The position numbers and the translations under genes were made by a program. A DNA stretch of 64,000 nucleotides. It comes from Parvibaculum sp041688015 (GTDB lineage: Bacteria; Pseudomonadota; Alphaproteobacteria; Parvibaculales; Parvibaculaceae). Shown here one piece after another: positions 9,773 through 17,762 of this stretch. The stretch's first letter is position 1; the number at the start of each line of letters is the position of its first letter. Location: contig JBDNIY010000003.1 in assembly GCA_041688015.1 (NCBI GenBank), positions 39,166-103,165 of the forward strand, in the 5' to 3' direction. The notes beneath the pieces were generated by a model. The model ran no database searches and was not told the DNA's origin. It saw only the letters and a program-made list of their open reading frames with translations.

Positions 9773-10537
9773 ATGAGCAAGGCAGAGCAGGACACCACGT
9801 CGCCCCCCGTCTTTACCCGGCTCAAGGGCCGTGTTTTGGCGGCTTGGGCAGTTCATGCCTTTACGGCCTCAGGCGTCGTCACCGGCTTGCTGGCGATCTC
9901 GGCGCTCATCGCAGGCGATTTTCGCCTCGCCCTGCTCTGGCTCGGGGCCGCCCTGCTCATTGACGGTTTCGACGGGCCAATGGCGCGCAAGGTCCGCGTC
10001 ACCGAATATGCCCCCAATATGGACGGGGCAATCCTAGATCTGGTGATCGACTACCTCAATTATGCGGTCATTCCGGCGCTGCTGGTCTATCGCTTTGGCC
10101 TAGTGCCCACGGGCTTTGCCATTCCGGCGGCGGCTTGGATCATGATGACCTCGCTCTATTGCTTCGGAAATCGCGATATGAAGACCGAAGACAATTATTT
10201 TCAGGGCTTTCCCGCCATCTGGAACCTCGTTGTCCTCTATTTCTACGTCACCGCTAGCCCACCTTGGGCGAACCTTCTGGTCATCATCGCCTTGGGCATC
10301 CTGACCTTCGTGCCGCTCAAATTCGTCCACCCCTTCCGGGTCGTGCGCCTGCGCGCGCTGACCATCGCCATGACCGGGGCCTGGGGCGCGCTGACCTTTG
10401 TGCTGGTGATCGGCAGCAAAGCTGGTGAAGCGCCTGTGGACTCCATGACCACCGCATATTGGGCCTTTTTGGTGGTTTCTCTCTACTTCTTGGGACTTTG
10501 TCTCTGGCGCTCTTACAAGGGACCAAAAACAACCTGA
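9773..10537 (+). CDS. pcs: Phosphatidylcholine synthase (CDP-alcohol phosphatidyltransferase family)
   Basis: Condenses choline with CDP-diacylglycerol to give phosphatidylcholine in the inner membrane, a pathway common in alphaproteobacteria. 254 residues with about seven hydrophobic segments. The CDP-alcohol motif is LIDGFDGPMARKV ... MDGAILDLVIDY (about residues 60-95), and Pcs-specific features are RDMKTEDNYFQGFPAIWN and FVPLKFVHPFRVVRLR. GAGGAAA precedes the ATG. It is the first core gene right of the element and has no operon partner. Confidence 0.9.
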   Translation: MSKAEQDTTSPPVFTRLKGRVLAAWAVHAFTASGVVTGLLAISALIAGDFRLALLWLGAALLIDGFDGPMARKVRVTEYAPNMDGAILDLVIDYLNYAVIPALLVYRFGLVPTGFAIPAAAWIMMTSLYCFGNRDMKTEDNYFQGFPAIWNLVVLYFYVTASPPWANLLVIIALGILTFVPLKFVHPFRVVRLRALTIAMTGAWGALTFVLVIGSKAGEAPVDSMTTAYWAFLVVSLYFLGLCLWRSYKGPKTT

Positions 10538-10597
10538 GCCGCGTCAAAAAGCGGGGGGTTTAACGGCGACAAGGCAAGGGTTTTACCCCGCCGCGCC

Positions 10598-10625
10598 TTG
10601 ACAGGCCAACCTCCCCCTGTATATT
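10598..10625 (+). promoter_or_regulatory. Promoter of rplU-rpmA
   Basis: TTGACA, a 16-base spacer and TATATT, 70 bases upstream of rplU. The near-consensus hexamers fit a strong housekeeping promoter and leave a short leader before the start codon. Confidence 0.7.
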
Positions 10626-10696
10626 GCGCGCCAATCCGGCCCGTGCTGCGGTTTCGCTGCGCGCAGGGCTTTTATCGTTACATGGTGGTATCTCAA

Positions 10697-11008
10697 ATGT
10701 TCGCAGTCATCCGGACAGGCGGCAAGCAATACAAAGTCGTGCAAGACGACGTTCTCGAAGTGGAACGCGTTGAAGCGAACGCTGGCGACAAAATCCAGCT
10801 CGACGTGCTCATGCTTGGCAATGGCGCAGACGTAACAGTCGGCGCGCCCCTCGTTTCCGGCGCCAGCGTCACCGCTGAAGTTGTCGAAATGACGCGTGGA
10901 CCCAAAATCATAATCTTCAAAAAGAAGCGTCGTCAGAATTATCGCCGCAAAAATGGTCATCGCCAGGATTTGATGCTGGTGAAGATTATCAACATCGCCG
11001 CCGCTTGA
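10697..11008 (+). CDS. rplU: 50S ribosomal protein L21
   Basis: 103 residues. MFAVIRTGGKQYKV is the invariant L21 start, so the ATG at 10697 is preferred over in-frame codons upstream. IIFKKKRRQNYRRKNGHRQ is the conserved rRNA-binding C-terminal motif. L21 binds 23S rRNA together with L20. It is followed 23 bases later by rpmA, the usual pair. Confidence 0.97.
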   Translation: MFAVIRTGGKQYKVVQDDVLEVERVEANAGDKIQLDVLMLGNGADVTVGAPLVSGASVTAEVVEMTRGPKIIIFKKKRRQNYRRKNGHRQDLMLVKIINIAAA

Positions 11009-11031
11009 TCGGTACTGAGGAGTAGAGACCT

Positions 11032-11310
11032 ATGGCACATAAAAAAGCAGGCGGTTCATCCCGTAACGGTCGCGACAGCGCAGGCCGTCGCCTTGGCGTG
11101 AAGAAGTTCGGTGGTCAGGCTGTGATCGTCGGCAATATCATCATCCGTCAGCGCGGCACCAAAGTGCATCCCGGCGACAATGTCGGCATGGGCACAGACC
11201 ATACAATTTTTGCAAAAGCCGAGGGCGTTGTTACCTTCCGCGCCAAAGCCAATGGCCGCACCTACGTATCCGTGACCCCGGCAGCGATGCCGGCTGTGGC
11301 GGCGGATTAA
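11032..11310 (+). CDS. rpmA: 50S ribosomal protein L27
   Basis: 92 residues starting MAHKKAGGSSRNGRDSAGRR, the conserved N-terminal arm that reaches the peptidyl-transferase centre. GGAGTAGAG precedes the ATG. The C-terminus ends in a short Ala-rich tail (AAMPAVAAD). Co-transcribed with rplU; a strong terminator follows. Confidence 0.97.
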   Translation: MAHKKAGGSSRNGRDSAGRRLGVKKFGGQAVIVGNIIIRQRGTKVHPGDNVGMGTDHTIFAKAEGVVTFRAKANGRTYVSVTPAAMPAVAAD

Positions 11311-11361
11311 GACACGCGAGGCACCGCCACCTCGCAAGGTGGCAGCCATCCAGTTACGAGA

Positions 11362-11389
11362 GGGAGATGGGTCGCCATCTCCCTTTTTT
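11362..11389 (+). terminator. Rho-independent terminator of rplU-rpmA
   Basis: Perfect 9-bp stem GGGAGATGG/CCATCTCCC with loop GTCG, followed by six T. It separates the ribosomal genes from the GNAT-obgE-pro cluster. Confidence 0.9.
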
Positions 11390-11416
11390 CGTACCTTCTC
11401 GGGGTAGGAGCCCCCG

Positions 11417-11968
11417 ATGGACCAGAGCCTGAAAGACGAAAATCTCAAGACCGACAGACTAGTCTTGAGAGCTTTCACCCTCGACGATGCGCCGCGCGTG
11501 CGCGCGCTTGTCGGCAATTGGAAAGTGGCCAGCATGTTGGCGCGCGTTGCCTATCCCTACGGTCAGGAGCTTGCGGAACAATGGATCGCAAGCCACCCGC
11601 AAGGGCGCGCCAGTGGTCGCCACATGCCTTTTGCGATCGAAAAAGACGGCGAACTGGTTGGTTGTGTCGGCATGGACAAGGCCGATGAGGGTGCCGCCTA
11701 TGAGATCGGCTATTGGGTCGGTGAGCCCTATTGGAATCAGGGCATCGCGACAGAAGCCACCCGCGCCATTGTCGGCCATGCTTTCACGCAGCGACCCGTC
11801 ACCCACTTGACGGCGGGCCATCTGGCTGAAAATCATGCTTCCGGCAGCGTGCTAACCAAACTTGGCTTTCGCTATACAAGTGAGACTGACCTTTGGGTTG
11901 AGGCCCGACACCGCAAGGTCCATGCGTTGCGCATGGTCCTGAAGCGGCGCAATGGACAAGACAAATGA
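11417..11968 (+). CDS. GNAT-family N-acetyltransferase (RimJ/RimL-like)
   Basis: 183 residues. The N-terminus LKTDRLVLRAFTLDDAPRV and the acetyl-CoA motif region YWVGEPYWNQGIATEATRAI are typical of RimJ/RimL-type acetyltransferases; NHASGSVLTKLGFRY is the conserved motif B. The substrate could be a ribosomal protein N-terminus or a small molecule. It overlaps obgE by ATGA, and a GNAT gene directly before obgE is frequent in alphaproteobacteria, which suggests a link to ribosome assembly. Confidence 0.88.
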   Translation: MDQSLKDENLKTDRLVLRAFTLDDAPRVRALVGNWKVASMLARVAYPYGQELAEQWIASHPQGRASGRHMPFAIEKDGELVGCVGMDKADEGAAYEIGYWVGEPYWNQGIATEATRAIVGHAFTQRPVTHLTAGHLAENHASGSVLTKLGFRYTSETDLWVEARHRKVHALRMVLKRRNGQDK

Positions 11969-13014
11969 AGTTTCTCGACCAGGCAAAAATCTTTATTCGA
12001 TCCGGCGACGGTGGCGCCGGATCGATCAGCTTTTTGCGCGAGAAATTCCGCGAGTTCGGCGGCCCTGACGGCGGTGACGGCGGCAAGGGCGGCGATGTCA
12101 TCATCGAATGCGTCGATGGCCTCAACACCCTCATCGATTACCGCTACCAGCAGCACTACAAGGGCAAGACCGGCATGCATGGCATGGGCCGCAACCGCCA
12201 CGGCTTCAACGGCGACGACGCCCTGCTGAAAGTCCCCGTCGGCACACAGGTAATCGACGAAGACGAAGAAATGCTGATCGCCGACATGACCCGCGTCGGC
12301 CAGCGCATCGTCCTCATCAAGGGTGGCAATGGCGGCTTCGGCAATGCCCATTTCAAAACCGCCACCAATCGCGCGCCGCGCAACGCCAATCCCGGCCTTG
12401 AAGGCACTGAACGCTGGATTTGGCTGCGCCTCAAACTCATTGCCGACGCTGGTCTCATTGGCCTACCCAATGCGGGCAAATCAACCTTCCTTGCCGCCAC
12501 GTCCGCAGCCAAGCCCAAGATTGCCGACTACCCCTTTACCACGCTCACGCCCGGCCTCGGCGTCGTGGCCGTGGGCGCACGCAGCTTTGTGCTGGCCGAC
12601 ATTCCCGGCCTCATCGAAGGGGCCAGCGAAGGCTTGGGGCTCGGTGATCGCTTTCTTGGCCATGTGGAGCGCTGCCGCACGCTGATCCACCTCGTTGACG
12701 GCACGCAAGATGACGTCGCCGACGCCTATCAGGTGGTGCGTGGCGAACTGGTCGCCTATGGCGGAGAACTTGAAGACAAGCCCGAAATTATTTGCCTCAA
12801 TAAATGCGATGCACTGGACGATGACGAGCGCGCCGAAAAAGTCAAAGCCCTCAAAAAAGCTGCCGGACGCGGCAAGAAGGTTCATCTCATCTCCGGCGTC
12901 ACTGGCGAAGGTATGACGGCCCTCCTGCATCTGATCGCCGATGCCATCGCGACGGCCAACGCCGCAGAAAAGGCCGCCACTGCACCCCCCGAAGAAGAAG
13001 GCTGGCGGCCATGA
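11965..13014 (+). CDS. obgE: GTPase Obg/CgtA
   Basis: Ribosome-associated GTPase involved in 50S assembly and stress control. 349 residues: Gly-rich Obg fold first (KIFIRSGDGGAGSISFLREK, GPDGGDGGKGGDV), then the G domain from about residue 160 with G1 GLPNAGKST, G3 DIPGLIEGAS and G4 NKCD. The acidic C-terminal tail is short (PPEEEGWRP). It overlaps both neighbours by four bases, so it is tightly coupled to the GNAT gene and proB. Confidence 0.97.
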   Translation: MKFLDQAKIFIRSGDGGAGSISFLREKFREFGGPDGGDGGKGGDVIIECVDGLNTLIDYRYQQHYKGKTGMHGMGRNRHGFNGDDALLKVPVGTQVIDEDEEMLIADMTRVGQRIVLIKGGNGGFGNAHFKTATNRAPRNANPGLEGTERWIWLRLKLIADAGLIGLPNAGKSTFLAATSAAKPKIADYPFTTLTPGLGVVAVGARSFVLADIPGLIEGASEGLGLGDRFLGHVERCRTLIHLVDGTQDDVADAYQVVRGELVAYGGELEDKPEIICLNKCDALDDDERAEKVKALKKAAGRGKKVHLISGVTGEGMTALLHLIADAIATANAAEKAATAPPEEEGWRP

Positions 13015-14159
13015 GCAGCGCATCTGAAGGCGCGTCCCTTTCCAGCCTCGCGCGGCTCAGCAAGGCCGAACGCGTGGTCGTCAAGATCGGCTCAGCTCTT
13101 CTCACCGATACGGAGACCGGCAAGCTCAACCGCCCTTGGCTGCAAGCCTTTGTCCAAGACATCGCCACCATGCGCGCGCGTGGTCAGGAAATGCTGATCG
13201 TCTCATCAGGGGCCATCGCGCTGGGCCGTCGCGCGCTGAAACTCGCGCCGGGCAAATTGAAACTCGAAGAGAGCCAAGCCGCCGCCGCCATCGGTCAGAT
13301 CAGCCTTGCCCATGCCTTTCAGGAAATCCTCACCGCCCATGGCCGCAACTGTGCGCAGATCCTGCTGACGCTGGACGACACTGAAGAGCGCCGCCGCTAC
13401 CTCAACGCGCGCTCTACCTTGACCACCTTGCTAAAATTCGGCGCAGTCCCCGTCATCAACGAAAACGACACCGTGGCGACCAGCGAAATCCGCTACGGCG
13501 ATAATGATCGCCTCGCGGCCCGCGTTGCCTCCATGATTTCTGCCGACTGTCTCGTTCTCTTGTCAGACGTTGACGGGCTTTACACCGCGCCGCCCTCAAC
13601 ACCGGGTGCCATCCATCTGCCCGAAGTCACCGAAATCACTACTGAGATCGAAGACATGGCGGGGGACGCCGCCAGCGAAATGAGCCGGGGCGGCATGAAA
13701 ACCAAAATCGCAGCCGCCAAGATCGCGGTCGAAAGCGGCTGCGACATGGCGATTGCCAATGGCCGCACGCTGCATCCGCTCCGCGCGCTCGAAGACGGCG
13801 CACGCTGCACATGGTTCACCGCCAACCACACGCCGGTCGCAGCCCGCAAGCGCTGGATTTCAGGCGGCCTGAAAACCCTCGGTATCCTGACGATTGACGA
13901 TGGCGCAGTGCGCGCGTTGCATCACGGCCGCAGCCTGCTGCCTGCCGGCATCACCGCCATCGAAGGCCAGTTTGAGCGCGGCGACGCGGTTAGCGTGCAC
14001 GATCTTCAGGGCCACGAAATCGCGCGTGGCCTCAGCGCCTATTCCAGCGTCGATGCTGACCTGATCAAAGGCCATAATTCGAGCGAAATCGAAGCATTAC
14101 TGGGCTTTTCAGGCCGCGACGAGATGATCCATCGCGGCGATCTTGTCGTCAAAGCATGA
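13011..14159 (+). CDS. proB: Glutamate 5-kinase
   Basis: First step of proline synthesis: phosphorylates glutamate. 382 residues with the amino-acid kinase domain (VVVKIGSALLTD, VSSGAIALG, PVINENDTVA, GDNDRLAA) and a C-terminal PUA domain (about 285-370, KTLGILTIDDGAVRAL to EIEALLG), present in the long ProB forms. It starts within the obgE stop region. Proline feedback inhibition is known for the family. Confidence 0.96.
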   Translation: MSSASEGASLSSLARLSKAERVVVKIGSALLTDTETGKLNRPWLQAFVQDIATMRARGQEMLIVSSGAIALGRRALKLAPGKLKLEESQAAAAIGQISLAHAFQEILTAHGRNCAQILLTLDDTEERRRYLNARSTLTTLLKFGAVPVINENDTVATSEIRYGDNDRLAARVASMISADCLVLLSDVDGLYTAPPSTPGAIHLPEVTEITTEIEDMAGDAASEMSRGGMKTKIAAAKIAVESGCDMAIANGRTLHPLRALEDGARCTWFTANHTPVAARKRWISGGLKTLGILTIDDGAVRALHHGRSLLPAGITAIEGQFERGDAVSVHDLQGHEIARGLSAYSSVDADLIKGHNSSEIEALLGFSGRDEMIHRGDLVVKA

Positions 14160-14274
14160 CCGCCTCCATCTGATGAGGCAGGCTCGCAGTTGGAACACTG
14201 GGATCTATTGCGGTAAGTTGTTCCCGGAGCGTTCAAACCTTCTGAAAGCCGCCCGAAAAACGAAAGAGATAAAA

Positions 14275-15570
14275 GTGACTGTCGTCGATATCACCGCGGA
14301 TAAGAAAACCACCGACATCGGTGTCACCATGGCCATTATGGGCGCGCACGCACGCGCCGCCTCTGCCGTTCTTGCCCGCACGCCGACGAAACAAAAAGAT
14401 GCAGGCCTACTTTGCGCCGCCATGGTCATTCGCGCCAATATCGATGACATTCTTGCGGCCAACGCCAAGGATATGAGCTCAGCGCGCGAAAAAGGTCTGT
14501 CCAACGCCCTGCTCGACCGGTTGGAGCTTGATGACGCCCGCATCGAAGCCATGGCCAAAGGTCTTGAAGACATCGCCGCCCTCGCCGATCCCGTCGGCGC
14601 GAAACTCGCTGAATGGGACCGGCCCAATGGTTTGCATATCGAGCGCGTCCGCACGCCGCTTGGCACTATCGGCATCATCTATGAAAGCCGCCCCAATGTG
14701 ACGGCAGATGCTGCAGCGCTCTGCCTCAAAGCAGGCAATGCCGCCATCCTGCGCGGCGGCACCGAAGCCACCCACTCTAACCACGCCATCCATGAAGCAC
14801 TGGTCGAAGGCTTCATCGCCGCCAGCCTGCCCGAACACGCAATCCAATTGGTCGAGACCACCGACCGCGCCGCCGTTGGCGAAATGCTAACGGGCCTCAA
14901 TGGGGCCATCGACGTCATCGTGCCGCGTGGTGGCAAGTCCCTTGTTGCCCGTGTGCAGGCCGATGCCCGCGTGCCTGTCTTTGCCCATCTTGAAGGCGTC
15001 TGTCACGTCTATGTCGATGGCGCTGCCAATCTCGATATGGCCAAAGACATCGCCCTCAACGCCAAAATGCGCCGCACCGGCGTCTGCGGTGCCGCTGAAA
15101 CCCTGCTGGTCGATAAAGCCTGTGCGGCAACACACCTTGGCCCTCTCGTCAAAGCCTTGGCTGACGCGGGCTGCCAAGTGCGCGGCGACGCCGCCACGCA
15201 AGACGCAGACCCCCGCGTCGTCGCGGCCAGCGACAGCGATTGGGCGACCGAATATCTCGACGCGATCATTGCCGTGCGTGTGGTTGATGGCGTCAACGGT
15301 GCCATCAAACACATCAACAGCTATGGTTCGCATCACACCGAAGCCATCGTCACCGATGATCAAAAAGCCGCCGACACCTTCCTCACTGGCCTCGACAGCG
15401 CCATCCTGCTGCACAATGCCTCCACCCAATTTGCCGATGGCGGCGAGTTCGGCATGGGTGCTGAAATCGGTATTGCCACGGGCAAGTTTCATGCGCGCGG
15501 CCCTGTCGGTGTCGAGCAATTGACGAGTTTCAAATATGTCGTGCGCGGCAGCGGCCAGATCAGGCCATAA
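14275..15570 (+). CDS. proA: Glutamate-5-semialdehyde dehydrogenase
   Basis: Second step of proline synthesis: reduces glutamyl phosphate with NADPH. I chose the GTG at 14275 (431 residues, usual family length) because AAAGAGA precedes it; the frame is open further upstream without a better start. Motifs: TIGIIYESRPNV, LRGGTEATHSN, catalytic Cys in RRTGVCGAAETLL, and SYGSHHTEAIVT. It lies about 115 bases after proB, so it probably shares the proB transcript. Confidence 0.95.
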   Translation: MTVVDITADKKTTDIGVTMAIMGAHARAASAVLARTPTKQKDAGLLCAAMVIRANIDDILAANAKDMSSAREKGLSNALLDRLELDDARIEAMAKGLEDIAALADPVGAKLAEWDRPNGLHIERVRTPLGTIGIIYESRPNVTADAAALCLKAGNAAILRGGTEATHSNHAIHEALVEGFIAASLPEHAIQLVETTDRAAVGEMLTGLNGAIDVIVPRGGKSLVARVQADARVPVFAHLEGVCHVYVDGAANLDMAKDIALNAKMRRTGVCGAAETLLVDKACAATHLGPLVKALADAGCQVRGDAATQDADPRVVAASDSDWATEYLDAIIAVRVVDGVNGAIKHINSYGSHHTEAIVTDDQKAADTFLTGLDSAILLHNASTQFADGGEFGMGAEIGIATGKFHARGPVGVEQLTSFKYVVRGSGQIRP

Positions 15571-15573
15571 TTG

Positions 15574-16185
15574 ATGCGGGCAACACGCGGCGAGCTTCTC
15601 GCCCCCGGCATGACCGTGGGCCTCATGGGTGGCTCGTTCAATCCCGCTCACAACGGCCATCTGCATGTCGCGCGCATGTGCCTAAAGGCGCTTGGTCTTG
15701 ACCGCATCTGGTGGCTGGTCTCGCCACAAAATCCGCTGAAAGGCACGAATGGCATGGCACCTCTTGCCACCCGCTTAGCCAGCGCCCATACCCTTGCCAC
15801 CGCCTCTGGCGATCCGCGCATCATCGCCACCGACATCGAAGCACGCCTCAACACGCGTTATACCGCCGACACGATCAAAGCCTTGCAGCGCGCCCATCCC
15901 GACGTATATTTCGTCTGGCTGATGGGAGCCGATAATATGTTGCAGTTTCCCCGCTGGGCGAAATGGCGCGCCATCGCAGATAGTGTGCCGATTGCGATCT
16001 ATCCCCGACCGGGCTTCACGCTCAAAGCGCGCCTGTCGCCCGCCGCCACGATCCTGAAGCCCGTCACGCTGGACACCAGCGACAGCCACTTTCTGGCACA
16101 TCTAACCGCCCCCGCCTTGGTCTTTCTGCAAGGCCGCGAACACCCCGCTTCTGCCACCGCCATCAGGGCAGGAAGCCTGCCCTAA
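15574..16185 (+). CDS. nadD: Nicotinate-nucleotide adenylyltransferase
   Basis: Makes nicotinic acid adenine dinucleotide from NaMN and ATP. 203 residues from the ATG at 15574 (a TTG lies one codon earlier). The nucleotidyltransferase motif GLMGGSFNPAHNGHLHVAR and the WLMGADNMLQFPRWAKW segment are diagnostic; the ISSTxIR-like end appears as ASATAIRAGSLP. It begins three bases after proA and precedes rsfS, the common alpha order. Confidence 0.95.
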   Translation: MRATRGELLAPGMTVGLMGGSFNPAHNGHLHVARMCLKALGLDRIWWLVSPQNPLKGTNGMAPLATRLASAHTLATASGDPRIIATDIEARLNTRYTADTIKALQRAHPDVYFVWLMGADNMLQFPRWAKWRAIADSVPIAIYPRPGFTLKARLSPAATILKPVTLDTSDSHFLAHLTAPALVFLQGREHPASATAIRAGSLP

Positions 16186-16306
16186 AACCATGCACCAGCC
16201 TGCGCATTGATGTTAAAGGCTGTGCCCTCTATTCTCGCCAAAAGACGATACGGCCCGGCACGAAAATGCCAGACCGGTTTCGCATATCCTTTGAAGGAGC
16301 ATTTTC

Positions 16307-17074
16307 CTGACCACCGCACCCAAGGCCCGCAAAGCCGCGCCCAAAGCGACAGCCACAAAGCCCGCCAAAGCCACAAAACCAGCCGCTGTTAAAAAACCGA
16401 CAGCCACGAAGAGGCCAGCTGCTGCGAAGAAACCAGTCGCCGTGAAGCCAGCCGTCGCGAAAAAAGTCGTGAGCAAAAAACCAAGCCCGGTTGCAAAGAA
16501 ACCCGCTGCCGCCAAAGCCGCGCCTAAGGCAAAGACCGCAGCCCCCAAGGCAAAGCCCACCAAAAAAGTGGTGCCTAAAACGGCTGCAAAGGTCAAGGCA
16601 CCCGTAAAGACCAAAACGCCTGTCAAAACCAAAACATCCGCCACGGCAAAGCCCGCGACAAAAGCCAAAGCCGCTGCCGTCGCCGCGCGCCAAAAGGCCA
16701 TCGCCGCCCAGCAGGCCGCCGACCGCACGCATGTTGCGGCGATGCTGAAACTCGTTACAACGAGCCTCGAAGACGACAAGGCCGAAAACATCATCGCCAT
16801 TGATCTCAATGGCAAAACGCCGATGGCCGACTATATGGTCGTCGCCTCAGGCCGCTCAGGCCGCCATGTCGCCGCCGTCGCCGACCATCTGATGCGCCGC
16901 CTCAAAAGCGAAGGTTTCGGGTTGGCCCGCGTCGAAGGCATGACGCAAGGCGACTGGGTGCTGATCGATGCCGGCGACATCGTCATCCATGTTTTCCGGC
17001 CCGAGGTGCGCGAGTTCTACCGTCTCGAAAAAATGTGGGCCGCCGATATTCCCGACGACCAGCCCACCGCCTGA
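16307..17074 (+). CDS. rsfS: Ribosomal silencing factor RsfS with long histone-H1-like N-terminal tail; probable CTG start
   Basis: The C-terminal 110 residues are a normal RsfS (LVTTSLEDDKAENIIAIDL, ADYMVVASGRSGRHVAAVAD, VEGMTQGDWVLIDAGDIVIH), which binds L14 and blocks 30S/50S joining. Ahead of it lies an unbroken tail of about 130 residues made of Lys, Ala, Pro, Thr and Val (KKPAAAKAAPKAK type), like the H1-related tails of bacterial histone-like proteins. The first GTG in frame is at 16442, but the tail continues upstream to an in-frame TGA at 16292. AAGGAG at 16294-16299 is spaced ideally for CTG at 16307 (ATT at 16301 is the alternative), giving 255 residues. A non-AUG start would keep expression low. 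The tail may bind rRNA or DNA; this is inference. Confidence 0.82.
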   Translation: MTTAPKARKAAPKATATKPAKATKPAAVKKPTATKRPAAAKKPVAVKPAVAKKVVSKKPSPVAKKPAAAKAAPKAKTAAPKAKPTKKVVPKTAAKVKAPVKTKTPVKTKTSATAKPATKAKAAAVAARQKAIAAQQAADRTHVAAMLKLVTTSLEDDKAENIIAIDLNGKTPMADYMVVASGRSGRHVAAVADHLMRRLKSEGFGLARVEGMTQGDWVLIDAGDIVIHVFRPEVREFYRLEKMWAADIPDDQPTA

Positions 17075-17079
17075 TTGCC

Positions 17080-17568
17080 ATGCCCATGCGCATCGAAATC
17101 TGCGCTGTCGGGCGATTGCGCGCTGGTCCCGAAAAGACACTGATCGACGCCTACATGGCACGTGCCCAAGTTGCCGGGCGCGGTCTCGGCATCACCGGCT
17201 TCTCGCTCACCGAAGTTGAAGAAAAACGCCGTCTTGAAGGCCCCGGCCTCAAGACGGCGGAAGCGACCCTCCTCAAAGGGGCGGTCCCGCGTGGCGCACG
17301 CGTTATTGCGCTGGATGAGCGTGGCCGCATGGAAGGCAGTGAGGCTTTTGCCGCGCGCCTTGGCCAATGGCGCGACAACGGCGTCTCCGATCTCGCCTTC
17401 GTTATCGGCGGAGCTGACGGTCTCGATCCTGAATTTCGCGCTTCCGCCGATCATCTGCTCGCCTTTGGCCCCATGACATGGCCGCATATGCTAGTGCGCG
17501 TGCTGCTCAGCGAACAAATTTATCGCGCTGTCAGCATCCTTGCGGGCCACCCCTATCACCGCGTCTAG
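17080..17568 (+). CDS. rlmH: 23S rRNA (pseudouridine1915-N3)-methyltransferase RlmH
   Basis: SPOUT-class methyltransferase acting on 70S ribosomes. About 162 residues from the ATG at 17080 (17086 also possible). Signatures are RIEICAVGRLR at the start, VIALDERGRMEGSEAFA, FVIGGADGLD and the C-terminal knot HMLVRVLLSEQIYRA ... GHPYHR. It lies directly after rsfS, the conserved neighbour. Confidence 0.96.
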   Translation: MPMRIEICAVGRLRAGPEKTLIDAYMARAQVAGRGLGITGFSLTEVEEKRRLEGPGLKTAEATLLKGAVPRGARVIALDERGRMEGSEAFAARLGQWRDNGVSDLAFVIGGADGLDPEFRASADHLLAFGPMTWPHMLVRVLLSEQIYRAVSILAGHPYHRV

Positions 17569-17762
17569 CGCAAGTGCGCGGTAACATTGCACAGCATCAA
17601 TGGTCTGATCATCACTTTGAACTCATTTATGCAACAAACCAGCATGATCGGCGGCGAAGAACTCTTCCATCCATGGACACGATTCACACCTTCGACTAAT
17701 TTCAAAGAACTGCACGCCTGAAGTGTCAGCAAGCGCGCCAAGGTTGGATTGTCTTAAAAAAA

